Of a DNA stretch of 64,000 nucleotides, positions 22,601-34,900 are shown piece after piece. Position 1 is the stretch's first letter; each line of letters starts with the position of its first letter. The stretch spans positions 9,409,164-9,473,163 of the forward strand of contig OX393561.1 in NCBI GenBank assembly GCA_947652115.1, read 5' to 3'. Source of the DNA: Blastomussa wellsi. Lineage: Eukaryota > Cnidaria > Anthozoa > Scleractinia > Plerogyridae. The position numbers and the translations under genes were made by a program. The notes beneath the pieces were generated by a model. It did no database searches, was not told the DNA's origin, and saw nothing but the letters and a program-made list of their open reading frames with translations.

Positions 22601-25539
22601 TTGAAGGCATTGTGTATACCTAGCTTACGAAATGTAGCAAAGAAAAGTTTTTTCCATTTACCATTGTTACTCAAGTCTATATATTTCTTTATCCACGTTA
22701 TCTTTAATGATTGGTTAAAAGTCACTATGTCTATCATTCTGGCACCTCCTTCTTTGTAGTCATTTATCATTATTGAGCGTTTAATCTTGTCGCCTTTACC
22801 GTCCCATAGAAATTTATAGAGTAAAGTGTTAATATCTTTCAGAGCACTATGGTGTGTTGGAAGAGGCGTCAAAATATAAACAAGTTGAGATACTAAGAAC
22901 GCCTTGATGATTGTTATTTTCCCGAACATAGTTAAACGCCGCACTGCCCAGTTTTCAGTAATGTTCCTTATTTTCTCCGTTTTTTCTTTATAGTTTAGCG
23001 CTAAGGATTTTGTGCTGTTTACAGAGAACCACACACCCAAGGCTTTAACTGAATCTTTGGCCCATTTTAGATTTCTTTCAGGAAACAGAACTTGTTCGTT
23101 GTTGCTTAAAGCTCCGATCCAGAGAGCTTCAGCTTTACCAAGTTGGTTCTCAGGCGTACCACTCAAACTGAAACAAACATGTTTTCAATAAACGTAACAA
23201 AGTTAAAAATCCCAACTAAACTAAAACAGAGGCAGCATGACTCAAGATTTGAGCTAGGGTCTGCCGAGAAACAACTAAACTTCAGCCTATGGTCCAGTTA
23301 GGATGTGTATCCAGGACCTCCAGATTTCAAGTCTTGTGTCTAAATCCACTTGCCAACTTTACCTTGACAAGGGCCCAAGGAAATACATGTGTGGTTAAAG
23401 CATTTTCTTGATCTTGCTTAGGATTGATTTGTCGATCAAGTTATCTCACTTTTCTTTGTACATTCCAGTATTTCTCTCAAAATTCAATTGTTCCATCTCC
23501 ATGGACGCCCAGTGAAAGTAAACATGTGAAGTTCTCTCCTTTGCCGCCGGCCACTGCCTGTAAGTATCTTTAAGTATTTCATGTCAAAATCAGTTCTGTT
23601 TCTTATTCACGATTATTTCAATCCAAACATTGAGATTTTCAACTTATTATATTAATTAACAATTTTAACTGAGTAGACTGAGAGTTAATAGTTGTGTACA
23701 CAAACTTTATTTGTTTTTATTCCAACTTGCAGACATTGACGCTGAAAGCTCTGTAGAATCCTCTTATTCATCTCCTAAACCAACAAGTTGTAAGGCAAAA
23801 GCAGATGGTATGAAAAAATCACAATATTACGTAATCCATTCAGTATCCATTACCACATTCTAAGTTCTTTTAGCTCTTTCTGTGTGCCTTGAGGCTAAGA
23901 GAAACAAAAAGGGCTTGGCGACAGGATGGCATTGCTAGTGACTATGCATCACCATCCACTGCAAATACAGATTTTCTGCATGATGCCATGGACTCTTCCT
24001 CACATAATGTGGATTACTAATTAAAAATAATAATAATTATTTAAATTTATTTTTAATTTTTAATTTCAGCAAGCAGCCAGACAAAGTTGTCTTTACCTCC
24101 AGACTTTGATTTACAAAATTGTCTTGGTAAGGAAAGTAGTGTTAGTAAATTCTAAATTTCTTGAAAAGGTAAAATTGTACCAGTTGCCAAAATTGGTACC
24201 GGATCAATTAGTTTGTACTGGTTTAAAAAAATTGTAGTTAGTGCAAAGACAAATTGTGCCATCAACAAAATTGAACTACAACATAAAAAAGGTGTTTCTC
24301 TTTTAGATCCAGCTTTTTACAACAAGGATGGCCTTAATGGCAGTAAGGACATCTCTTTGTCTTCGTTAAGACGGAAGCTTTTTACGCAAGTAGAAAGCAA
24401 TGTTGCAGAGAAGGATCAACTGGAGATACCAACAAACATAAAGTAAGGAACAATGTGTTGCCATGTAAACACATTCTTGTTGTCTAACATGGTTACCTTG
24501 GTCAGAATTTGCTACTTCAAGGAAAAATACATTTAACAATTGAAAATAATTGAAAACAAAAAAATGATTTTACTGCCTTCAAAGTTGGTCAATATATTTA
24601 ATTATTAATTTAATATATTTTTCATATTTTACAATTTACATTGTTAGATCAATCTTAAAGAGTCCCAAAAGTCCTGTTTTGGTAAGTTGTTCTAACTAAA
24701 TAAACCTTTCAATATCCTAAGGTCTTTGACAATTACTTTTCATCTAAACGCACCTATAATACTAGGCTAGCATACATCAACTTATTATATCGATCATATT
24801 AGAACTAATTATGATAAGTTCCACCTACATTTCTCTGGTCCTTCTATCTGGAAAAAGTTGGATGAGGAGATAAGAACTTTATCTCTGCATTCATTTAAGC
24901 AAACCATGACTAAACAATTCCTACGTTCTCAATATGTCTAATGCTAGCTTAGTATTCTTAAGTTCCTGTCGTTCCTAATTAACTTATACAATTTTGATCT
25001 GCCAATAACTGGTACTGTACTACTTATTTGTATTCTGTTTTTTCTTTCTTTTCTTTTCTTTTCTTATTTTTCCCACAACCCATAATAATAATTTTTTTGT
25101 AACTGCTCAGCTCGTTTAGTGTTTACTATTCTGAGTAGTTTTTTTTTTGCTTATTAAAGTTTATTTTTTGCTGTATTATTTACTATATATCTAGCAAAAT
25201 AAAATGATTGCTGTTTGCATGTCCCGTTAGTGTCAATATTAATGGGGTTTCACTGTACTCCTAGCCTTCAGTACACATTTTGCACTCATTTTGGGTTCAA
25301 GCAAAATCTATCTGCAGGCTAGGGACTAATAATGGTAATAACCTGTGTTAAGACTAATAGTTAGTATTCCATTAGCAAATTTAATGCAAACACAGGTCAG
25401 GCGTAATTGTATGATTGAAGAATGGATAAATTTCATGTTGAAAGCTGACAGAAAAGACAGGGCAAAGAAAATAAGACAGAACTACCAGTAACGTAAAGCA
25501 TATGAAATAATTCATATATGAACTGCGGATCCTTCTTGA

Positions 25540-25579
<40 letters not shown>

Positions 25580-28500
25580 TCTCACTTTTTAACAACAACA
25601 ACAAGGTTTATTTGTACTGCAAAACTTAATTACTACCTAATTACAAAATTTCATCTACTCCCGCAGTTCATATATGAATTATTTCACATGCTTTACGTCA
25701 TTTCACTCCTCACAGGAAAATAAGAACTCAATAGATTGCCCTCACTCCCAATGTGTAGCTTCATAGCTAAGGTGGTAGAGCATCGCATGGGTATTACAGA
25801 GGTTCAAATTCCGTTGAAGCCCTGATTTTTTCAGGCTTTGTTATTCCAGTTGCTTAAACTGGAAATTTACTATGATGATCATTTCTCACTTTCAGAACCA
25901 CCACTGTTTGCACTTATAAGCCTAACTTTGTGAATTTCCCCATTGGCAAGTTTTCACAGTTTTCTTTGCTAGTAGAGAATACAGTCTGGCAGAATGAGCT
26001 GACATACACTGTAAATTGGATGAAAAAGCTCTTCCTGTGATGCACACTACATTGTGGCTACCTGACAAAGTTTCCAATTTTTAACAACTTTTTGTCAATT
26101 TTTTTCTGGCTTTCGTTTGAATTGGCCAAAAATAACATAATAATCCTTTTTTACTTTACGCTCTATGTTCGCTTTACGACAATATTTGCCAACTCCTCTC
26201 TCACTTCCTGTACTTAAATTGGTCAATTTGAAACAGAACGTTTTTTGAAAAAAAAAAAGATGTCAAAGTTGCCATATTACTGAAAAACTTTGTCAACTAA
26301 TATGTTAAATATTTATAATTGTAAGGTCACATCAAGCCCAGTGTCAGATCAGTCAACACCAAAACACACAATGAGGAACAGGCATTCAACTGCCAGTAGC
26401 ATGTCAAGTCCAAACATCTCTCCAATAAAGCCACTACTGTCTGTCCCAGAGACACCCACCTCTGCCACAAAGCCGGCTTATCTTTCAAGACAGAGTTTGA
26501 GCCCCATGGAGTGTTCAGCAAATGTACTTGACTCCTCCGGGATTGAAATCATTGGCGATGCCCTTCCAGATTTGTCGCCAATAAAAGCAAATACGAGAAC
26601 AAGTTGTAACCACATTCAAGAAATGGACCAAGCCAATGGTACGTTATGTAGCTTGCATGAAGTGTCAACCGCTTTATAACAAGGAGTCTGGGGTCGACAA
26701 CAATGTAACGCATCGCGTGCTCTTCGAGAACGGCGTCCTTGACAATATTTTTGATCAGAAGTTACAAGTGTTTGTAAACTCGTTCTAAACAAATCTTTGG
26801 TTAAAGTAATTTATCGTTTGACTGAGGTGATTAAGTTGAATTTAATGTAGCGGAATGTGAAAAACGAATCTAGGTTAGTAAGTTGGGTAGCTGAATCGAA
26901 GTTTTAATGCAAGATCGATTGAAATCACGCGATAAATTATTGTATGATGGAAATAGAAGACGAGTCACCGCATTCCACAGGTTTGAAGAATGTTTTTACT
27001 TTCTGTTTACTTTAAAAATCTATTATTAAGCTATACGCAAGTTATTTTTTATGTTTCTTCTTTTAGCAAGTAGCCAGGCGCTGTCAAATGAACAGCCCAG
27101 ACTAGTACAAAAGTCTTACCTCAGTCTATAAACGATATTATGGCTAAATAAGCAAAATAGGATTTAAAGCCAAGAAAAAATATTGGAAAATATTGACCTA
27201 AATCCCCTTACAACTACACAAAATGTTTAAAGGGAAGAAGGAAGCTGGAATGCTTGGTTTTTGCGATGCTTTTCATCAAATACTCAGGCGAACTGAATTC
27301 GGGCAAAACGTTGTTCTTTTCATTTCACGCTTCTATGTATTGCAACATATTCTGTAACTCTGAAATTTACATTTGATATCATAATGGTGACAGCATTAAG
27401 CCGAAACATCATAGCGTTGATATTTATTTTTATTCGAAATGTTTCTCTTTATCTTCTCTTATAAAAAATTCCATGCCCAATTTACATATTTCCATTTATT
27501 AATTTCTAACTTGATCCTACATGTATTTAGTTCAATACGATAGTTCAATAGATTTTTTCCCTTTACACCAGCCACTGAAGGCTAACCGGCCCCAATCGTT
27601 TGATTAAGTTCGATTACCAAACAGTTCAGTTAGATAAGTCAGGAACACCATTTCAACTTAACACTAAATGCACCCCAGCTAGAGGATGTGGTTTTTCTTT
27701 ACTGGAATCTTATGATTGCAGTGCTGTGGGTTATCTCTACAGGGATGTAAAGCTGTCAGTAGTGAACTAAATTCCTTATTTTTCAGACGCCGAAGATGTA
27801 CAAAATTCAAGTAATTCAATTGATGATGGTGGTCCTTTAGAAGTGTCAGCGCTATCTGTTATGGATGACAGAGATGTAGAAAACCCAAATAATTCAAATG
27901 ACAATGGTGGTCCTTTAAAAGTGTCAGCGCTATCTGTTATGGATGACAATGATGGAGATGAGGAAGGAAGAAATGTTAATGGTGACATTGATGATGACGT
28001 TATGCCACCTAAAATCACAATGGAGGACTTAGCTGATGATTTAGACTCCGCAGAAGAGAATAGCAGTGGTCATGGCACAGATTCACCACAGGTGAAATTT
28101 GAAGAAGTGAAACAAAGCACAGATTTGAAGAAGATGAAATTTGAAGAAGTGAAACCTATAAAACCAGTTTCTGAGAAAGCTGTCACAGAAGCTTTGGACG
28201 TCAAGAGTGAAGGGCTTGAAGACATGTCTGTTGACGAGCTCAAGGTTCCAAAAGACGGCAGTATTATACAAGTTGAACATGTTAGTAAAGTATCTAAAGA
28301 CAATGTCCATGGTAATGAACATCTAAGACTTACAGAGGATAAAACAGGTGAACGACTTGTACCCTCTAGCCAGAGAAACTGGCAATCAAGGGACTATAGT
28401 AATGCAGAGGCCTTTCATAGATCTATTCATCTTAATGAACTTGACGAGGATGTTATCATGCTGAGAGCAAAAGCTGCATTGAAAAGAGCAAATAGGTTCT

Positions 28501-30606
28501 CACCAACTAAAGGCATAAGCAGCTACTCCTTTGATTCGCACAGCTTAATGCTGTCAGATCTGAGCTTAAATGCATCATCAGCGTGGGAGCCAGTCCGTAT
28601 GTCAACACCTTTAGTTCCGCAACCTGGCGTCTCTGGTAAATACAGAAGTCACAGAGATTATGACAGTCACTATGGTTACAAGTCAATCAGTAGGTCACAT
28701 AGGCATCCACATGACAGTGTGGGCATAACATACGGCGAGGAGTCTGGATTAGGTAGAAGTGGTAGAGACATGGCATCACATCACTCTCATGAGTTTTCAG
28801 GGAAGAGGATGTCTCCAGCTGTGGAAGACATAATCCGAAGAAGGAACCTGCAGGGAGGTGTTGAAGGTACACTGTAAGATGGAACATGATTGTGTGATGC
28901 TAGCATGATCGTGTGACGCTAGTAATTGCAACGTGTCATACAACTTTGTTAGATTGAAGTATAATATTTTGAACAGGAATAAATAATGAATTCAGGGTTT
29001 CCGCAACTCTGCTACCTGTAAATTATTGCTATTACTTTGCCAGCAGCTTTAATTTTCAAGGGTTTCAGAAACCTTCTTAGTTTATTTCAACTTATTGATG
29101 ACAGCTCTATCTTAAAAGAAAAACTGCAGCAATATTTTTTCATTCACATTTTAGTCAAGAGCAACAAAAGAATATGGTAGCCATGTTTTAATCTAAAGAA
29201 TTAAATGAATTAATCAGTTTGGATCTCTCTCTCTCTCTGAATAAATTTATTCGTTTCTAGAGAAACTGTTGTGCTACGTTGGCAGGAAAGTGGAATACTT
29301 TTTTATGAGTGTGATAAATGTAGATACATATACATGTAAAACGTTGTTGTGAATTTTGTAAAGCTGACAATTTCAAGCATTAGATCCTTTATAGGAGCGA
29401 AAACAGGTTCATGCCAAAAAAGGTAGCATAAGTTTGCTACCGCTGCAGCAAATCTACATTTACCAACTTGTTGGTAATTAAAGTTCTACGTCAACTTCCT
29501 GTTGCTAATCAACTACATCAACTTTTCCTTGGTATACCTGGAGAAAATCGCTTTGTTTCTTTTTTTCTTGGAGTGATACATGTATGGTACCTGTAGCCTC
29601 GTCCCACCAGTTCACCATTTAGTTTTGACATGTCATACTTTTCCAATATTTGCAGGACGGTACCCATTATCTACCTCTTGGAAGAAATCAAGTTCCCAAA
29701 TATCTCCCTCCAAGTACGATAGCAAATGGCAGCTTTCACGTACTCATCCCATGTCATATGTGGAATGGAAAGCTCTGTATTGGAGGCCTCCAAAAGATCC
29801 TTTTACGTCGAGGGATCACCACTATTATCACTCAAATCAATATGACTGCAAGTCAGACGTAAGGTATATAAATAAAAGTTTGATTCTTTTAGTGCATAAA
29901 TTAGATTGTATCACACAACTTTGTCAACCACACATGCAATTATCACCCATAAATAAATAAATAAATAAATAGCCTTTATTTAACGAGGGTAGCACATAAT
30001 AGTCTTTCGACTAACAAACCTGTGGCCCTCGGATTCCCGATGGAATTGGAATTTAGAAGTGTTGGTTTTTGTGGAGGGAGGAAAACCGGAGAACCCGGAG
30101 AAAAACCCTCGGAGCAAGGACGAGCACCAACAACAAACTCAACCCACATATGACGCCAGGTCCGGGAATCGAACCCGGGCAACATTGGTGGGAGGCGAGC
30201 GCCCTCACCACTACGCCATCCCTGCTCCCCTGCAAAAGTTTTGCAGACCATTTGCCAAGATTTTGTGTAATAATGTATGATGATTGAGTTGTCAAGTGAT
30301 CAAATTTCAAATGGATTTTTTTTTATCACGTTTAGTTATTTCCATAGATCTTCAAGTCCACCAAGGCCTGTCTCCTCAAAGCTAATTTATGGTTCCCGCC
30401 CACTGTCGCCCCCTGTGACCTTCCCGCCAGCAAAGATTCCTAGAGCAGTACCAGGGGGAGTTGTTTCAAAGATTGCCTTACCTTCTTATCAAGATACCAG
30501 TGACAGTGGTTATTCAGAATGGCAACGGAGCGGCAGTAGATGGGAAAACACAGCAAGAAGTCAGCACAGTTCCATGGGTTATGCTGGAGAGTTCCGTTAC
30601 TATTAG
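19656..30606 (+). CDS. BORA: Protein aurora borealis (aurora A kinase activator)
   Basis: Thirteen exons: 19656-19793, 19894-19938, 20243-20298, 21209-21248, 23469-23559, 23733-23807, 24070-24126, 24307-24442, 24648-24681, 26326-26638, 27787-28866, 29656-29863, 30336-30606. Phases agree throughout, giving about 847 residues (human about 559). Bora hallmarks: ITRNPFDS; FKWSIEQISRLNPADID; EEDEIAAQKAIDEYFSQ; NSIVPSPWTP, which probably includes the CDK-site serine; LPPDFDL; LSSLRRKLF. Near the C-terminus DSGYSEW resembles the beta-TrCP degron of human Bora. Bora activates aurora A toward PLK1 at mitotic entry. The long exon 11 is acidic and contains a duplicated block (GGPLEVSALSVMDD and GGPLKVSALSVMDD). 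Exon 10 has a weak acceptor. Exon 13 could start at 30348 instead (four residues fewer). The N-terminal half is firm; the exact C-terminal exon set less so. Confidence 0.9.
20388..20555. repeat. Fold-back repeat in BORA intron 3
   Basis: The left arm GGCATGTACTAAAACCAGGA is mirrored at 20536-20555. Inner arms share CACCAGAACACC words. The loop is an AT-rich tract (20455-20485). Confidence 0.75.
20817..20925. repeat. Inverted repeat in BORA intron 3
   Basis: Arms of about 27 bp around ATTTTGGGTTTGATGACGTG are mirrored near 20900-20925 with few mismatches. It has no coding capacity. Confidence 0.7.
21286..23144 (-). mobile_element. 5'-truncated L1/Tx1-type LINE in BORA intron 4
   Basis: A 14-bp duplication AGCTTTACCAAGTT flanks the insertion (21286-21299 and 23131-23144). 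The plus strand has about 20 T at 21298-21319, which is the poly(A) tail of a minus-strand element. The body encodes the C-terminal part of a LINE ORF2. Target duplication, tail and 5' truncation together show target-primed reverse transcription. It is antisense to BORA, so its poly(A) tail does not interrupt BORA. Confidence 0.92.
21586..23130 (-). pseudogene. LINE ORF2 C-terminal remnant with one in-frame stop
   Basis: Two abutting frames (23166-22564 and 22563-21586) are in the same phase and separated by a single TAA at 22564-22566. The upstream part has the thumb/connection block typical of L1/Tx1 ORF2 (KALGVWFSVN, then RRLTMFGKITIIKAFLVSQL). The downstream part has a C-terminal zinc-binding RT domain (FNHRRIATNAFL, CTFCKADKETLYHLFWSCP). 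The RT catalytic core and endonuclease are absent. The codons between 23131 and 23166 are flanking host DNA. Confidence 0.85.
24798..24941 (+). pseudogene. C-terminal scrap of a non-LTR retrotransposon ORF
   Basis: This 48-codon frame ends in TAA and reads FHLHFSGPSIWKKLDEEIRT followed by LSLHSFKQTMTKQFL. It matches the usual terminus of CR1/RTE-like LINE polyproteins (GPxxWN..., SLxSFKxxL). Sequence to about 25210 may be its 3' UTR. It lies in BORA intron 9. Confidence 0.7.
25484..25893. repeat. SINE-like repeat cluster with tRNA-type A and B boxes
   Basis: At 25764-25775 TAGCTAAGGTGG fits an A box, and at 25801-25812 GGTTCAAATTCC fits a B box, followed by a small hairpin (GCCCTGATTTTTTCAGGCTT). 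The block CGCAGTTCATATATGAATTA occurs in both orientations (near 25505-25525 and 25668-25690). The AATTTACTRYGATGATCATT tail occurs twice in direct orientation (25559-25585, 25862-25890). Two tRNA-derived insertions or a rearranged one fit. The acceptor-stem structure is lost, so this is not a tRNA gene. Confidence 0.65.
27067..27131 (+). other. Possible alternative terminal exon of BORA
   Basis: After a TTTTAG acceptor the sequence starts CAAGTAGCCAG, close to the start of exon 7 (CAAGCAGCCAG). Spliced to exon 10 it stays in frame for 21 codons and ends at TAA (27129-27131). It would yield a truncated Bora lacking exons 11-13, or be a dead duplicate of exon 7. Transcript evidence is needed to decide. 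Confidence 0.35.
29262..29420 (-). repeat. Degenerate Penelope-like terminal fragment
   Basis: GAGAAACTGTTGTGCTACG and, later, AGCTGACAATTTCAAGCATT align loosely with the Penelope-like copy at 18420-18560, including the place of the hammerhead-like core. The core itself is eroded. It lies in BORA intron 11. Confidence 0.45.
29950..30230 (-). mobile_element. tRNA-derived SINE in BORA intron 12
   Basis: On the minus strand the head carries an A box TGGCGTAGTGG (30218-30208) and a perfect B box GGTTCGATTCC (30175-30165). A conserved-looking body follows (TTCTCCGGTTTTCCTCCC), then an (AAAT)n tail, seen on the plus strand at 29950-29970. Polymerase III boxes plus a simple-repeat tail define a tRNA-type SINE. 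It is antisense to BORA. Confidence 0.9.
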
Positions 30607-31995
30607 AGAATACACTGAACTGTCTTATAAACTGTGTACGTGCGGGGAGTCCAGTTGGCACCTGAAAAGGTGGGCCAGACAGTACTTATTGACTCAGTAC
30701 ATGTGGGAGCATCAGTCAGTACTTTTTATTGACTAAGTGAGAGGGCTGTAGCATGCTAAACTGACCAATTACTGTAGGAGAACTGCCTGGACAGTACTGT
30801 ACTGTTATGAAAAGGAAGGCCAGAAAGTTCTTAAATTGACTACAAAGAAAGTCCTGACAGTACCGGTACTTGTTGACTAACAAGACCAGAAAGCACTTAT
30901 TGACTAACTAGGAGGGCCAGGTAGTACTTTTATATTTACTATAAGAAAAACAAGGCCATAAAACAGTGGTACCTTTGGAATGCGTAGAGCCTCAGCCAGA
31001 TTTATGCATGCTCACTGACATCTTGTCAGAGCAGTGTATTATCACAACAGTTTCTTAGCCTCGATACTGAACAACATGAATCAGGATTGAGCCATATGAG
31101 TGGCTGAAGTGCAAAGAACTGGACATTTATTTCCTTGAACAGCTTTGCAGTGTCAGTACTAATTTTTTCTGCAAAACTATTGTCAAAACTCGTGAGAACA
31201 AGACCATTATATTGATGGCTTAGTTAGGTCAGTTTAAATGCCTCCAAGAGATTATGGGCACATGGAAATTGAATTTTAAATATTTTGGGATAAAGTTCAA
31301 TTTAATGATTACAAATTAATTGACTTTCAATAATTATTATTGATATATCAATGTTTATTATTGATTCTCAACACAGTCCATTTTGAGGATTGATTATGTT
31401 AAGCTGTATCAATTATGACATTGCTTGGGATTTGCCTGTTGTGAATGTTTCTAAAGTTTATAAGACGTTTATTAATTCACATTTTCAGTGGTCTTACTCC
31501 ATGGTACAATAATTTCTTGAATGCCTTGTACAGTAGTTATAAGTAATGGCTGCCACAATAACTTTTTTAAACAAAACTTTTTAAACATACACATTGTGAT
31601 GCTTTAACACTCTGTAAACAGTTCTTTGATTACTTTCCATCACTCTGGAAAGCTATTTATTTTGTACACCATGGGAAAAATGACTTGAACCAGTTGATAT
31701 GATTTGCACTGACTGACTACATTAGACAGGAATCAATTTTTTGAATCAGTGTATTGGCTTGTGATTGACATTCATTCTCTGTATACATATAGATGATACA
31801 CATTTGTTTCTCAATTCAGTTGTAAAAAATGTATTTCTCTTTCAAACATTTTAATTGACAGCAATCCATAGTGTAGCACTAACAATCTTTATTTTTATAG
31901 CTGTACAAAATTTAATTAGCAGATTTATATATATTACAAAATAACATTATTCACTGTATTTTTATTGCTTGAAAATAAACTTAACATGAGATTTT
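30607..31995 (+). other. BORA 3' UTR with degenerate tandem motif
   Basis: The first downstream AATAAA is at 31974-31979, implying a 3' UTR of about 1.4 kb. At 30670-30960 an imperfect repeat with words such as CAGTACTTATTGACTAA recurs about five times at irregular spacing. No other coding frame is supported. Confidence 0.5.
31974..31979 (+). terminator. Candidate BORA poly(A) signal
   Basis: AATAAA preceded by T-rich sequence. It is the first canonical hexamer I found after the BORA stop. Confidence 0.45.
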
Positions 31996-34900
31996 GTATG
32001 TGTATGCTCATCATTAATCAAACTGAGATTCGACTAATATTTAGGAAGTTAGATTGTATCACTGATTGGATATTAACAACTTCCTCGTTAGACTGTGACA
32101 AGTCTGTTGTTCTGAAGTCTATGGGACACAAAATGCTGTACATGACAGGTGAAGTTATGACCTCCAAAAAGCATAGCTTCCAGAAGATGAGCCTACACTA
32201 CTTGCCAATAGGCCATGTTCGATTTATATCAAAATTCAAACATGGCACTGAGGCTTTCTGGTTAAACTTGACAGAGCAGTGTCCATATTAAAGGTGTCTG
32301 TTTTACAGGTCACTCAGAGTTGATTCTCTACTTTCCAACTTATAATGCCAGTGCTGTTGTGGACAGGGACGTAGCCAGCCTTTTTGTACGGAGAAGTTCC
32401 TTAATATGTAGTATTGCTGGCCCGATTGAAAATCGAGCACCGGAGGCCTGCGCTATTTCCCAGGGGGGTCCATGGCCATGCTCTGTTGACCATTTTTTGT
32501 ATTTTAGGTCCTCAGAAATGGCATTTCCTTCATTCTGGTCACAAATTTCCAATACTCTTGCTTCCTGAAGAGATGGTAACAACTTTAAGAATGAATAAGT
32601 TAACAATTGTTAAACACATTACACACTGTAGTCTTGTGATTTACCATTCACTCGGTTAGGACATCAGTAAGGAGGCTTGTGTACACAGGACGCTTGTAGT
32701 ACCTGTCCAATTTGCACATCCTTGCATTTAAAATATTGGAACCCTTGATATAACATGTGATGCCTTTTAAAATCAAATTATTTTCTTTTCTTTCCCTTCA
32801 AAAGCAAAGATCTTATCCCACAGAATTTGGAAAGGGGGTTCCGATAAATTTGCTCATTGGAATTAATATTGTTATTGGCATGGTCATAGCTCAAAAAGGT
32901 GGTTCCAGAGGTCACGAAGGTTAAGTTTATATGTATATCTTTCTCCCAGGGCCAAGGGTTAGCGTCTGTTGACCATATTAGAGGATCAGTATTTATAGAG
33001 GTTTTATTTAAAGAAAATATAAGAGAATTTTATCAGGACATAGGAAACTGTCCATACTAGAGAGGTTTCCACATTAGAGGTGTCTGTAAGGAGGAGGTTC
33101 AATTGTATTTGGTTTTGTTTTCTTTGTATCAAGTCTCTTGTGCAAATTAACAGACAAAGGAATATTTCAAACTTAGCATTTTTATACCTGAAAGCCTCCA
33201 AATCATGCCAGAATGTTGATATATCAAACATGGGCTGGGCTATTGTAGCTCCCTGCTTGTGTATTGAATTCTTTCATAATTTCCGTGTCTGTCCCAAGTG
33301 CTGACTTCAGAAAAAAATAAGAGACAGGTATGTGACAAATGCATACTGGCACTCTGGTTAGCCTGAACAGTACTGGGTAGCGAATTCCCCTGTAGACTCT
33401 GAGACCCTCTTCAGCAGTATGATTTTTTTTCTGTTAGCGGTCACCCCACATTATTAATATTCACCTTCATGTACTCAGCAAGAGCAGTTACCACTGTTAT
33501 TTCTTTGGTTTGCTTGCGGTTAGTTTCACTCTATTTTAGGTTTGCTTGCGGTTAGCTTTCATTTGATGTTAGGGTAACTCTATATTAATTTATAGTACTG
33601 TTCATTATATGAAGTTTAAATTTAGGGTGGGTTGGTAGCCAGCTGCACTGTGGTACAGTGTGGTTGAGTATGCCTCGTCGGCCCAGGTTCGATGCTCAGA
33701 TCCTGCATAGTGGGTTAGCCTAGCCTGCGTGTTTGCCCGCTTGGTTGGCTCTCATTTGTTGCACCCCGAGAAACTGCTTGCAGTCTACTTTCTCATTGTG
33801 TTCTACCTTTTATTTATCATATACCAACATTTTTCTGCTCTAACACACATTCCTATCACATTGTAGAGTCTATACACCAGTTTCAGTTCCCTCGATCTGT
33901 GATCCTAAGCAGTAATTAAAGCTGTTATGGACTCCATGTGAAGTCCTCAAGCTTTATGCCTCTGCCTCAGATTTGCGCAGTGTTTATCATCATCAACTGG
34001 TGCAAAGCACATGCTTAACTAAAGTGGTAAAACATATGTTATATTTTATCTATATCTACAAAGAATTAGTAAAATTATCCTAACGAGAAACAACGATAAG
34101 ATGAAATCAGCCACACTAGACATAACACGTACAAACAGGATTTACAGCCATAAACTAAAAACGCAAGACCAAAAATCATTCCAACAAAGAAAACACAGCC
34201 AAAAACATCACATATAATGAAAAATCCAACAAAACAACATTGAGACAAAAAAGAACGGCAGGCATCCATAACCACTTCTGTCGTCATTTCAAACAATCAC
34301 GTTTGATCTGGTAAGGAAAACATCGACGGGATCATCTGCCCTTGAAAAAACACAAACTATAACAAGAGCACGTTGCAAACGAATAAAGAATCAGAATAAA
34401 ATACTTGCTCTTCATCGACCAGGAAGGTCTCAGACTTAAACTAAATGAGTAAAAGAAAGTTCAATGAACTCCATTCATCATGGCTGAAAGAAGTTTTCTT
34501 TTTTCCGCAAGGCGTCCCTAGTAACCGCGAAAAGCTTGGATACCACTAATTAACCGCTGACTGTTTACCGCGGACTCTGCCTCCCCAGGGCTATCGCCAT
34601 TTAGACACCGGAGACCCATGGAGAACCCTGGGGACGAGGTTGCTCTACTCCGCGGAAAACGCACCGCGTTCGATTTCTCGAGGTTTTCTTGAGGTAGTCA
34701 TCGTTAGCAATAGCCTGCAAAGCAGGCGGTTTTTGTGGGGGAATGCTTCGAAAACTGCGATCACGAAAGACCGGCCACCATTTCCAGCGCGCGAACACTG
34801 GGGAGAGGAAAAAAGAGAGGGGTACGGATGCACCGTACCCCTGAGAGGATGCACATTTTTCGTGCTTTAATAACCTTATCTAAACACGTGGGGTTGGGAG

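Noticed and set aside
25764..25812. Possible tRNA gene (A box and B box)
   Set aside because: Acceptor and anticodon stems cannot be formed convincingly and repeated flanks point to a SINE.
30165..30218. Possible tRNA gene on the minus strand
   Set aside because: Good polymerase III boxes, but a SINE body and an (AAAT)n tail follow, so it is a SINE head.
34601..34870. Overlapping open frames on both strands in a GC-richer block
   Set aside because: Frames overlap in all phases with no family resemblance. The block looks like a dispersed repeat.
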